Assembly: GCA_014529385.2 (NCBI GenBank)
Contig: CM043966.1
Span: 92,052,587-92,116,586, forward strand
Reading direction: 5' to 3'
Length of the DNA stretch: 64,000 bases
Source: Adiantum capillus-veneris
Lineage: Eukaryota > Streptophyta > Polypodiopsida > Polypodiales > Pteridaceae
Part shown: positions 35,684 to 46,439 of the stretch, one piece after another
Position numbering within the stretch: position 1 is the stretch's first letter
How the letters are laid out: the number at the start of each line of letters is the position of its first letter
Translations under genes and position numbers: made by a program
The notes under the pieces: generated by a model
Seen by the model: the letters and a program-made list of their open reading frames with translations, nothing else
Told to the model about the DNA's origin: nothing
Databases searched by the model: none

Positions 35684-35803
35684 AAAAACACTATGTGTGT
35701 GTGTGTATGTGTGTGTGTGAGAGAGAGAGAGAGGGAGAGAGAAAGAGGGGAAGGGAACATGAGAATGAGGAGAGGGAAGGAGTATACCTGGCTCTCCTTC
35801 CTC

Positions 35804-35862
<59 letters not shown>

Positions 35863-35895
35863 GAAAAAGAGAGAGAGAGAGAGTGAGTGAGGGAG
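35400..35895. repeat. CT/GT/GA microsatellite cluster, CACTA copy 2
   Basis: Same arrangement as 10370-10870, including a long GT tract at 35806-35858. Confidence 0.92.
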
Positions 35896-35984
35896 AGCGT
35901 TACCTGCTCTTTGCTTGAGGGCGCCGAAAAACTCAGATCTGAGATCTGAGTTTTTGGGCGCGCTCGGTTATTTTTTTTACCCCA

Positions 35985-36144
35985 GCTGGCGTCGCTATGA
36001 GCGTCGCTATAAGCGTCGCAAATTTCTTTGTAAATTTGCGACGCTCATAGCGACGCTTATAGCGACGCTCATAGCGACGCCGGGATTTTTTTTTTTTGAG
36101 CGTCGCTGTGTGAGCATCGCTAATATGAAGAGCCTCTTGTAGTG
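35985..36144. repeat. Right subterminal repeats and TIR, CACTA copy 2
   Basis: GCGTCGCTAT motifs in both orientations form a strong hairpin around 36000-36080, followed by the terminal CCTCTTGTAGTG. Confidence 0.88.
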
Positions 36145-36147
36145 GAA

Positions 36148-36324
36148 CTCAGTGGCATGTCCCCATCACCATTTTTCCAGATACCTCTCCAAGGTCCTCG
36201 CCCCCTCATCACCCTCCATCCATATCTGATGCCCTTACCTCTTCTACACACCAACGAACACCACCCCACACCACCCATCCCCTCTATCCCTCATGCCCCT
36301 TCGTCACCTAATGTTGGAGATTAG
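36148..36324 (+). pseudogene. Proline-rich host frame, right half, split by CACTA copy 2
   Basis: The frame continues from 28448 without a stop: MSPSPFFQIPL, then a Pro/His/Thr-rich tail (HHPTPPIPSIP) and a TAG at 36322. The function is unknown. Proline-rich linkers like this are common in retroelement polyproteins as well as host genes. Confidence 0.4.
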
Positions 36325-37326
36325 TAAAACACTCACTAAGTGTATTCATTTGTACCTATTTAATCAAAAATTGGGTACAAATTCTCCTATGTATTGACCA
36401 TTTTATAATGTTTACAAAGGTGCTATGTACAACTTATTAAGAAAATGGCATTCATATGCCTTCTTGGGTTTAGGGTAAAGTGCTTTGTTGCAGCAATCTA
36501 TGGAACTGGTCTTTGTATCAAGGGATGCAATGCACAACATCCAGTCTACTATCTGTAATTTGTGCAGGTACTATCATAGTTTTCTTTCTATTGTGTACTT
36601 GCAGTCGGGTATCGTAGCTTCCTTTCTATCAAGTACTTGGAGCACAGCAAGCGGGAGAAGAGTTTAGTCAACATGATCACACTGAGAACGTAAATTACAT
36701 AGACACAATAACTCCTGGATTTACAACATAGTACCTTTCACATGTCGCACTTGAAATTTTTATTTGCAAGCATATTGAGTTCAATATCATTAAGCAAATC
36801 CTCCCACACCTATCTTAACGTGATAGTACTTATAACGCTAACAATTGTCACCAGCTCATTTTCACACATTACTTCAATTGCCCTCAAGGGATTACTAGCA
36901 TCATCACACAGATCCTGGTCCGTAGCTACTAAGTGACCTTTTACCCGATTCTACCTTATGTAGTATAAAGAAACTATGAAGTTTTGTGATGCTATCAAAC
37001 ACTTGCACACGATTGACTATTTGTTCACCTTGCACAAAATTCCCTCACAATCGTGGATATCCCAAGCGTCATCTAGAAAATCAAGGCAGCTTTAATTTTT
37101 GACTTGCAGATGAACATGGTCTCTGTCTTTCTAATCTCTTCGTCGTGGAAGAAGTCTATAAACACATGTAATGGCATGAAGATAGAGACACATACCTCTT
37201 TGTTTGCAACATTTGGTCGTAAACACCTCTGAATTTTTTGATGGAGCTTGAGTGTGAAACACTCAGAAGTTTGAGAAGTCGGGATTGGCCACTCTGGACC
37301 ATTATGTGGGGAAAGTGGGAGATGAG
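36325..37326. other. Intergenic, no gene recognised
   Basis: Short frames only. A minus-strand frame at 37073-37429 overlaps the host frame listed next and matches nothing I know. Confidence 0.45.
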
Positions 37327-37580
37327 TTAGGGTGCCAAAGCCATGGGTAGAGCGGAGAGTGTTGTAGAAGAAGTCGTAGAACAAGACCCCCCTTTTTGCA
37401 AGCACTCTTCTAGTGCTAGTTTTGTACATAAGCCTCCCACTGATGCATCAAAAGCATCAAAGTTGGCCATCATGCACTCCACCAGTTGCCAATCTTCATT
37501 GTCAAAAGAGTAAATATCTACAAAAGACAATGCTAAGACGATGATCTTAGAATAAAATTCACAAAAGAAACTGCTATCAA
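37327..37580 (-). pseudogene. Host frame, downstream part, split by CACTA copy 3
   Basis: Minus-strand frame with SFVDIYSFDNEDWQLVECM and NFDAFDASVGGL, open from the CAA duplication at 37578-37580 to a stop at 37327. It joins in phase with 44816-45125 beyond the transposon. The combined frame has one internal TGA (44871-44873). The protein family is not recognised. Confidence 0.4.
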
Positions 37581-38228
37581 CACTACAAGAGGTTGTGTGC
37601 TCTTGTGATGCTGTTAGCGACGGAAATACATTGGGTTTTTATACTCCCCGGCGTCGCTGAGACCATCGCTAACATCGTCGATACGGGAACGTCGCTATGA
37701 GCATCGCTATATGCGTCGCTATAATCTTCGCTTTATAGCGATGAGTATAGCAATGATTATAGAGACATTTACAGGCCATCTATAGCGACGTTTATAGCGA
37801 TGCTGCAGAGCCTTATATAGCGACGATCATAGCGACGCTCGAGAGAATTTTTTTTGGTGGCAGGGCATTCATTGAATGCTTCATTAATTGATTCACCTTT
37901 GAAAAAAAGTGCAAGCTTAGATATAGACCCAAAGAAGTCACCCACAAGACAATATAACCATTAACTCCATCATCCATAGTATTGTTTGCAGAATAAAGAT
38001 ACAAAATTGACAAAAGTAAATTGATAAAAGTAAATCAATGACAATCGTACACATCATAGGCAAAATCACCGGATTGTTAAACTTTGCAAATGTAATAGTT
38101 ATAACACCATTGTCATTATTGAAAAAATATACATGGTTTTCAAAAAGACGTATAAAAGTCGTCTCATGATACATATGCTATGACAAAAAGAAACTAATGC
38201 TATCTAGCTACGGCTAGAGCGACGTCAT

Positions 38229-39781
38229 CTAATCACACGTCTCATCGTATCCAAGTGGCGTATCTGTCAGATTCTGCAAAAAAAAAAAACAATAAGACAG
38301 CTTTCTGTAAGTATAAGCATATAGCGATGTTTATAAAACAATACAACAAATATAAAAGAGTAAACCCTAATACTAACCATGCCACCGTGAGAACTCAGAA
38401 TGTCCATCAGGGCGTTTAAGCCCTTCCTACCTGCGTACTCACGCTCGTACGGTGTGGGGTCACGTCCGGTCATCGACCACTGTCAAAACATACAAAGAAT
38501 CCATTATGTTAGAATATAAAAACCCCTAAACCCTGAACTATCAAACCTAAAGAGAAATGCGAAAACACTTACAAAATTGGCCTCAAATGATGCCCACCCT
38601 CCTCTCCCCAAGTGGTGAGAGCTCCCTGCCTCTACTCACGCTCTGGCTGCCTCCTTTTGTTGCTTCCACTTGTCGGGATTCTCGCGGGCTGCTTTCTTCG
38701 CATTCTTCCAATCTTCTTTGGCCATCCAATCTGGTATGTTCCACCCATTCTTGATTGCTTTTTGCACTTCGGAAAGCTTGTGCTTGCAGTATTCGCGCAT
38801 TTAAACCTTCATCAGGTCTTCATTGAAGCGTTCATCCCGTGTTGGAACGGGAAACTCGTCATGAAGCATGTTGATGACTCTGTCTTTTAAATCACTCAGT
38901 ACTTCACTCTAGGTGTTTAGTATGTAGTGTCTAAACCCCTGAGAGCAAAGACCGCGCATGCTCGAGATCACCTTCTTGCCTTCATCATCCAAGATGATGT
39001 CGCCGCTGAAGTCGACGGAGTAAGGCAAGCCCTCTCGTCGGTGACGCGTGAACCTGGGTGTCCCGGCAGAGTTCTCTAGAGGCGTGTCAATGGGGGTATG
39101 GACGTCAGGTGTCTCCACTGGAGTCTGGGCCCCGGAGCGAGGAGTGTCGACTGGAGTGACTCTTGGAGGAGTAGCTAGTGGTGTGAAGCTGCTAGGAACG
39201 GCCGTCAACCGTGCAAAACCTGGTCTAGATGGCGATGGAGTGGTTGGTGTTGGGGCGGGAAAAGAAGGGGAGGGTAAAGAGCCTCGTCCAACACGAGGTG
39301 ATGTCGAGGCATCGGCGCCGACATCCCCACAACAACCGCCACCGCCACCACTAGAGCGCCGGTGCCTAGACGAGTGTGAAGATCGTCTCATCGACACCAA
39401 AGCTTCGAAGAGCGCTGAATGATCCGAAACAAAGGGAGACGCGGTCGGAGTAGGAATGCGTGATGGTGCGCCAGAGCCCCGAGGCGGTCACTTTTTAGAA
39501 TGTGTATGATATCACGTGAGTTAACCGGAGAGGATTATTAAAAGACCAAAATGTATAAAAATGTATACTTTTATGTATACATTAGAGGTGGGTGGGGGTT
39601 TTTAAAATAGGGTCACAGTGTAAGTATAGTATGTATATTGGGGTATTATTAATTACCTCTTGAACGCACGTGATATAGGGATCTTTTGATAAGTGACTGC
39701 CTCGGGGCCAAAGCGATGATGCTCCACGTACCACTGTCTCTACTCAAGTGACAAAGAAGAAAGAAACCGCTCATCATCCAT
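38229..39781 (-). pseudogene. tnpA-like pseudogene, CACTA copy 3
   Basis: It is collinear with the three-exon gene of copy 2. Lesions include stops in the conserved core (for example at about 38909, then after EDLMKV and after EAARA), a stop among the first codons, and the MITE at 39478-39706 that splits exon 1 after about the 25th codon. The Ser/Pro-rich region and core are otherwise easy to align. Confidence 0.87.
39478..39706. mobile_element. 229-bp MITE in tnpA of CACTA copy 3
   Basis: The termini CCCGAGGCGGTCACTT and AAGTGACTGCCTCGGG are inverted repeats with one mismatch. The flanks are GCCAGAGC (39470-39477) and GCCAAAGC (39707-39714), an 8-bp duplication with one change. Copies 1 and 2 have the empty site (copy 2: a single GCCAGAGC followed by GATGACG, near 30309). 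An 8-bp duplication suits a hAT-type element; a 9-bp Mutator-type one is not excluded. It has no coding capacity. Confidence 0.88.
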
Positions 39782-39844
39782 ACCTGCATTAAACACATGA
39801 ACATTTAAACTTAATATTGAATGAATGGAGAAGAAAACATGGAC

Positions 39845-39849
<5 letters not shown>

Positions 39850-39898
<49 letters not shown>
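39850..39898. repeat. (GA)n microsatellite
   Basis: A long uninterrupted GA run in the tnpA-tnpD spacer. Confidence 0.95.
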
Positions 39899-39902
<4 letters not shown>

Positions 39903-39960
39903 CATAAAGGGGGAGGGATTCCTGTGTAGAGAGATTTCGTTGAATTTCTGTGAATTTGTA

Positions 39961-40212
39961 AAAGCACTGTACTCCGGGTGCGATGGAGACTGAAGCTGCA
40001 TCTCGAAGGTCTGCTCATAGAAGTTGCTTGCTCCACCACTAAATCTAATTGATCGGGTGAAAGAGACGCTGAGAAGCAGTATTAGTGCTTCTTAGTGTCT
40101 CTTTCACCCAATCAGCTAGCTCTAGTGGTGGGACAAGCAGCATCTATATTGAGCAAACTAGCTTCGCGATTGCAGCTTCAGTCTCTATCCCACTCGGAGC
40201 GCAGTGCTCTTC
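39961..40212. repeat. 250-bp foldback (long hairpin) in CACTA copy 3
   Basis: Two arms of about 120 bp are reverse complements with few mismatches and small bulges, separated by a loop of only about six bases near 40080. Matching blocks include GGAGACTGAAGCTGCA, CCACCACTA and GGGTGAAAGAGAC. Copy 2 lacks it. Copy 1 has only the outer edge of the region. It lies between the tnpD stop and the tnpA start, so read-through RNA could fold into a hairpin precursor. Confidence 0.9.
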
Positions 40213-40413
40213 GTCCCTGCCTGTGAGAACATACGTAGAGCATACGTACCTAGAGTGGATGCAAAGACCATTAAATACAATGACGCAATGATGCAATGAC
40301 CATTGAATACAATGACGCAATGACGCATATAGACAGAAATGGACAAAAAGCCACGTGAATACAATGTAAATTATAAAACAAAGCTAGATTGTTCAAATAC
40401 AATATTTATGGCT

Positions 40414-42940
40414 TTAAGAGGTCTCTCTCTCATCCTTGCAAAGATCAACATAACTTCCTATATCTATATAGAGCTCTCCGTTTAAACAGATGTCCTCTGT
40501 TTCATTTTGTAGATCCTCTGCATGCACCCCATAGAGAGTAGCAGCTTGATGCTCGTCTGGCACCACCTCAGTGGCTTCTGACTGAGCATCTTCTCCGATA
40601 TCCTCCGTTGATGCCGCTGTGATTTCCACATGGTAGACTTTATACGTCCGTGCACTACAAGGGGCTATCTCTATGACGTACCACCAGTTTGATGTAGACT
40701 TTGTAGGATGAAATATCACCTGCGAGAGCCACATAACTTACATAAGAGCTTCCAAGCACATAACTTCTAAAATGGGATGTTAACTATTTACATACTTACT
40801 TGTTCACAATTCTCGGGTAGTACGAAAGTGTCTCTTAGGTCAGTCCATTTCTTAGTTGAATCCACCTCAAGAAACCAGACTCTCCTCTACACACAATAGC
40901 GTTGCGACCCTCCATGATTATCTTGAACCATTGCACGTAGAAGAAGTTGACAAAAAATCCTCTATAATCAATTCTCAAAATCTCTTGTAGCATGCCAAAG
41001 TAAGTGAGTTCCGCTTTTTGTCAATTTGTTCCACCCTAAAATATCGATCTTTACACCATGCTGCTGTGCATGACTTATACTACAACCAACAAAGATTATG
41101 AGTGGCCGTTCAAAAATCTAGAAAGTCACTAGTTGTACATTGCAAACCTACCTTGGTCGCGCAACCCCGAGAGTACTCCCACTCCTCCTCAGTCACTTCT
41201 TCAACCCACTGTTAAGCACTTTTCAATTGGTTGTGCAACCATCTTAAGCTCATGAATGTTGGTAGGCTCTCCAGACCCGTCGGATAGTGCATCGGTGGTC
41301 GTCTTCCCCGTCTCCACTCGATTCGTGCCCTTTGTCGCTCTTTCTTTGCATCCTCATACTGTGAAATCCACTTTTGCATCACTGGATTGTGAAGCATGCA
41401 AAATCGGTTGATTTTACCCTCTAGATCTTCCGTCATCTTCTTCTCAACACTGAGATTGGACATGAAAATCCCGAATATGCGCTCATCATCTATGGTTCTC
41501 CATAGCGTGTCCCGGGCTTTATCAAATTGGTCTAGCCACTCTCGAATGTACACTAGGGACTTTGATATCATCCAACCTTCTGCCATGCTACCTTCCGGAC
41601 GTGCCTTCTGACTCACATATCCCTTGAGCATTTTCATGAAACGTTCTAAAAAGAACATCCGTCTGGAATGTACTGTGCCAGCTATTTCCACCTCATCAAC
41701 TATGTGAACAAGAAGATGCACCAACATGCACACAATCTCCGCATTGTTTAATTTGACGAATGGTATTGATTCTACGCTGATCTCCTTTTGTGAGATCCAT
41801 TGCACCAACTTCGCAAGTTTGTAGATTGTGTTACAGACGTCACAGATGTTGATCTTTGACCAAATGGATTTACGCCATCCATAGCCAGGCCTAAGCACAA
41901 ATTTTGAGCTTCCCTGGCAAAATCGGACCATGTTTCATCTATATGCTTCCAGGCTGCGCAATCTGCAGGAATCCGTAGCACACCATCCCAAGATTTATTC
42001 TCCTCATGCCATGATGTTAGGGCGGCCATGGACTTACTTTCGAAGAAATGCTTGATGCGAGGAAGCAGAGGAAAATGTTGCAAAACCTTTTGCGGAATTT
42101 TTGTTCCGTGGAGATCTACTCGATATCTCTCAGAATCACATTCCAGACACTTCTCCATGTCTATGTATTCCCCTCTGAAAAGAATGCAGTCGTTAGGACA
42201 AGAGTGGATCGAATTGTAGTCCATCCGCAAGTTTCACAAAATCTTTCTTGCTTCCTCGCTGAAATCTGGCATTCACATTATCAGCTGGCAGTATGTGCTC
42301 TTTGAGCAATTTACACAACGAAAAAAATACGGTACAATTGTGTAAAAATCTATCAGATCATTATACATCTAGAGTTTTTTATTAAAGTAAACTAATTGTA
42401 ATAGATCACCTGAAAAGTGTTGTGATGCTAGTGTCACTCCATCCAAACTTTGTCTGCATGTTGAGAAGAACCAGGAGCGCTTTCAATCTAGACACATGTG
42501 CTCCATTATACAAAGGCGTATCAGCTTCACTTTTCATATCATCATAGATAAGCCTTTCTGAATCCATGATCATCTCGATCATTTCATCGATCTCGGGCTC
42601 AAACATTGCCTCGTTGGGAATGGTCTGCATGATCATCCCCCGAGCTATCAGAGGCTACATCTTGTGGCCTCACATATGCTGCTTGACCAAAGCGCCTGCG
42701 AACACGTCTATTAGGTTGCAAGATTGTTGCCTGTTGGCCAACGTCAAAACCTGACGAGATATAATTGGCAACAGCTAGATCTATAATAGACGGATTGAAC
42801 TCACTAAATTTGCGAACGTGCTGCAAAGAAACGCGTCTTGTCCGTCGCACAACATGCTTGCATTGATTACAAGGACATAAGAGCCTCGTTGAGAGATAGG
42901 TGTTTCGGTTGGATGGCCCCACATCCTCGTCACTACTCAT
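40414..42940 (-). pseudogene. tnpD/TNP2 transposase pseudogene, CACTA copy 3
   Basis: Exon 1 (from 42940) has the MSSDEDVGPSN start and CPCNQC, then a frameshift near 42625. Exon 2 retains HSCPNDCILFRGEY. A deletion at about 41840 joins the TNP2 N-terminal part, in altered frames, to DUF4218 (WISQKEI... VHLLVHIVDEVEIAGTVHSR), removing the TNP2 core equivalent of 32210-33290. DUF4216 has a deletion near 41018 and a frameshift. The last exon (40414-40722) is well preserved. It cannot encode active transposase. Confidence 0.9.
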
Positions 42941-43001
42941 AATGAGGGTAAAAACCTTATAACTTGGACAACAAATTTAATCTTCTATTGGCATTCTTCG
43001 T

Positions 43002-43007
<6 letters not shown>

Positions 43008-43057
<50 letters not shown>
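43008..43057. repeat. (CT)n microsatellite
   Basis: CT tract at the position shared by all three CACTA copies upstream of tnpD. Confidence 0.93.
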
Positions 43058-43059
<2 letters not shown>

Positions 43060-43659
43060 TTCACACTATAAACTATCTCACATTCTCTAGTCATGTCCAA
43101 TCCCCGCACACCTCGGTCTAGAGGTGCACGGAGATCAGAACCACCGAGTATACTCTCGTCTTTGTTGGTCAATGCCTATATTTGTGGGTACAAAAAATCT
43201 ACACACCCATGTCTACATGATAGTGCATGTAGTGGACAAAACCCCTTTGCCTCTTCTCTAGCTGTAGCATTTCACAGGATCTTAACATCTTTTCACAGTA
43301 TATCTTTGTCTGTAGCATGCACGTACTCCATTCTTGCAATGTAGCTGATGCCTGCTCAAAGCACTTAATTCCTACTCTAGATTTGACGACTGTGGTGTGT
43401 GTGTGTGTGTGTGTGTGACCCTTGGAATTGTCATCTTGCATCACTAATTTTTGTGTAGGCTCAATTTGATCTTCCATTGGCTAATCATGACGGCTTATTG
43501 TATGGTAGCAGCAATCGAACATGCAGGTGGAATTGCTGGTCCGCATGGATTGTCGAGTCTATGAGCGCAGGAAATTTTCTCATGTAGGAAAATGGAGTCT
43601 TTTTCAGTGTTTTCATATGAACAAGTGTTTTTCATACAATGCTTACCATCATGAGCGCA

Positions 43660-44300
43660 CCTTCATTGACATGCACTAAAATCTAACGTAAATCTAAAAA
43701 ACTCTAGTCCATCCAACATAAATTTAGATCTAATTTAATCTTAAACTCAAAATAAACCTAAATCTAATCTAACTTAACGTAAATCTAAATCTAACGTAAA
43801 TAAACCTAAATCTAATCTAACTAAAAATAAACCCAAATCTAATCTAACATAAGTCTACATCTAACCTTATCTTTAACGTCTCTTGGGATAGTTTCCTATG
43901 ACGTTAAAACTCTCTTTTTATCGTGTGTGTTTGTGGGTGTGTGTGTGTGCCGATAAAAAGAGGAAAATGGTATAACCTTTCTATCACCCAAGTGTGGTAG
44001 ATTGGTTATGCCATTTCCCGCTTGAATTTGAGTTCAACTCCTCGTTGGTTAGATCTTTAAGGTCTCTTGGGATAGTTTCCTACGACGTTAAATTAAACTC
44101 TCTTCTTCTTGGATGTGTGTGTGTGGGTGTGTGTGTGTGGGTGAGCCAATACAAGGAGGAAAATGGTATAACCTTTCTATCACCCAAGTGTGGTAGATTG
44201 GTTATGCCATTCTCCTCTTGAATAACAGGTCTCGAGTTCAACTCCTCGTGGACTAGATCTTTAAGGTCTCTTGGGATAGTTTCCTACGACGTTAAAACTC
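43660..44300 (+). repeat. CACTA copy 3 5'-region units
   Basis: AACCTAAATCTAATCTAA arrays are followed by two A/B-box units starting near 43950 and 44145, as in copies 1 and 2. Confidence 0.78.
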
Positions 44301-44309
44301 TCTTCTTCT

Positions 44310-44383
44310 TCTTCTTCTTCTTCTCTCTCTCTCTCTCTCTCTTCCTCTCTCAATGTGTGTGTGTGTTTTTTGTTTATGCATGT

Positions 44384-44443
<60 letters not shown>

Positions 44444-44459
44444 AAAAACACAATGTGTG

Positions 44460-44491
<32 letters not shown>

Positions 44492-44610
44492 GGGAAGGAA
44501 ACATGAGAGTGAGGAGAGGGAAGGAGCATACCGAGCTCTCCTTCCTCTCCTTGTGTGTGTGTGTGTGTGTGTGTGGAGAAGAAAGAGAGAGAGAGAGAGG
44601 GAGAGCGCGG
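44310..44610. repeat. CT/GT/GA microsatellite cluster, CACTA copy 3
   Basis: Same structure as the clusters in copies 1 and 2, shorter in the GT part. Confidence 0.92.
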
Positions 44611-44815
44611 GTTACCTTTGCTTGCTTGAGCGCGCGCTCAGATCTGAGATCTGAGTTTTTGGATGCTCTCGGTTATTTTTTTACCCCTGTCGACGTCGCT
44701 ATGAGCTTACTTGTAACTGAGCGACGCTCATAGCGACGCCTATAGCGACGTTGTGGGTTTTCACTTTTGAGCGTCGCACTGCGAGCGTCGCTAATATTAA
44801 GTACCTCTTGTAGTG

Positions 44816-45125
44816 CAAGTTTAGTAAAGTCATGATTAGGTCTCGTAGCAAGAAACCCCAATAGTGTCTCTCACAACCGCAGCTCAAAGTGCATATGTGC
44901 ATGCTCAATGAGAACTTCCTTTATTGATTTTTTCATCTGAGACAGACGAAAGTCTTTCACATGTCCTTTGTAGCTATTGACAAATTTATTACCCGCTTTC
45001 TTCTTCTTGTCTACATAAGAACCCAATTGCCAATGGTTATTGTTGTGGATAGTCCTCGAGCATTGTAGTTGTTGAATATTTCCAATGACTTGATGGATGT
45101 AGATTGTCGACGAGGTCGTCTGCTC
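44816..45125 (-). pseudogene. Host frame, upstream part, split by CACTA copy 3
   Basis: On the minus strand the frame is open from 45125 with GNIQQLQCSRTIHNNNHWQL, VDKKKKAGNKFVNSYKGHVK and MKKSIKEVLIEHAHMHFEL. There is a TGA at 44871, then it continues with TLLGFLATRPNHDFTKL to the duplication and on at 37577. The composition looks like real protein. No family recognised. Confidence 0.4.
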
Positions 45126-45479
45126 TCAATTGTTGTTTCTCTACGAGCTTTGTGATGGAACATAAAGAAGATGAGAAAAAGCGGCACTATAGTTTAGACA
45201 TCAAAGAAAATGCCGAGAAGAGAGTTACACCTTTGGTGTATGCAAACTTTCTTACTTAGAAAAGTGCACATGTATTCAATGTGATTTACATCACATTCAA
45301 CATATCTTTGTTCGGACAAAAGGATGATTAACAAAAATCATGACGTACCTTTTATTCCATGCTTTTAAAGATATTTAAAACATCATTCATATAAACACAC
45401 AAAATAAGATAGAAATAAAATAAATCGGAGCAAGCATTATGGTAGGACAAAATTTATTGGCTGGATGGATGACATTCTC

Positions 45480-46330
45480 TCTCTAGCACCAAAAAGACCA
45501 AAATTGAGTCCAAACTTTCAATAATGGTTTGACCATTTTAATAAGATAATGGTACCCTTTTCCTATTCAAGGTGCAAATTTTATGTTGAAGTTCCTTTTA
45601 CGATATCTCTATGTAAGTTAAAGTTTGATAATTTTTGCAATTCAATGTATCTTTTTGTTGACCCTGTACGTGTATTCTTAAGGTGATATGATAGGTATCC
45701 AAAACGTTCATAAAAAAATATGTATTCTTTTAAGGTGATATGATAGGGATCCAAAACGTTCATAAAAAAATATGTAGGTTACATCAAAAGAATAATTCAA
45801 AGGGGCTTTCCAAATGTTTATAATTCAGAAGGGTGTTAGGGTTTTTTGAAACTACATAAGTAGTCCTCAATAAAGGGTTATATTTTGGATACATCTCTCG
45901 ACCATTGGATAGAGCTTGTGGATTAGTGCTACATGGCAAGCTGATAATAATAAACTTATTTTATTATTTCTTTTAGGCTCTTGTGAGAAAGTGTCGACAT
46001 TTGCGCACCTCTCTCCTTAACGAAAGGCGTCAAACACAATCCTTCTCATCCTCTTCACTTTATTTTTTTCAAATTTTTATAATCCTTCCAAGTGTTTTTC
46101 AATCATAAATTTTTATGATTCTGAAATATATTGTAATCTATATTGTGATATCACATGTTTCAAAATATTTGTCACTTTCTATTTCTTTGTTTCACAAAAG
46201 GACCTCTTATATGAAGTTCTTCTCAGTCGCCTTATGTAGCCTGATAGTGAATTTTCACCTTGTTTTTTGCAAGAGAAAATGGATCTCTATAGGAGCCCTC
46301 AATTTTGAAGGGTGAGTCTACCTTTCATTA
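45480..46330. repeat. Dispersed repeat, copy C
   Basis: TTGAAGTTCCTTTTA...TATCTCT, AATGTATCTTTTTGTTGA, AAGGTGATATGATAGGGATCC and TGTAGGTTACAT match 63050-63220 in the same order. 46255-46300 (ACCTTGTTTTTTGCAAGAGAAAATGG) matches the last 35 bases of the window. A roughly 56-bp internal duplication is at 45669-45779. Confidence 0.75.
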
Positions 46331-46439
46331 TGAAGACCTTAAAGAAACTCTCATTTTCTTTCTATACAAAATAAACAAATTGAAAGGCATATATATATAT
46401 ATTCCAGATTGGAAAGGCATGTATAGGTAGTTTTTAGGA

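Larger units (their letters stand above)
28449..36144 (-). mobile_element. CACTA (En/Spm) transposon copy 2, complete
   Basis: The left terminus CACTACAAGAGG (28449) and right terminus CCTCTTGTAGTG (36144) are perfect inverted repeats. The 3-bp flanks are GAA on both sides (28446-28448, 36145-36147), as expected for CACTA insertion. Length is 7,696 bp. AGCGACGC-type subterminal repeats occupy both ends. On the minus strand it carries tnpD (34385-30657) and tnpA (30384-29071), both open after splicing, with a repeat-rich 5' region of about 1.7 kb. This is the only CACTA in the window with all parts. Confidence 0.95.
37581..44815 (-). mobile_element. CACTA (En/Spm) transposon copy 3, decayed
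   Basis: It begins CACTACAAGAGG (37581) and ends CCTCTTGTAGTG (44815), with CAA on both flanks (37578-37580, 44816-44818). Length is 7,235 bp. Both genes are pseudogenes. About 1.1 kb is deleted between DUF4218 and the TNP2 core, and there is a smaller deletion in DUF4216. A 229-bp MITE sits in tnpA exon 1 and a 250-bp foldback lies between the genes. The intact ends mean it could still be moved by transposase from copy 2. Confidence 0.94.
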
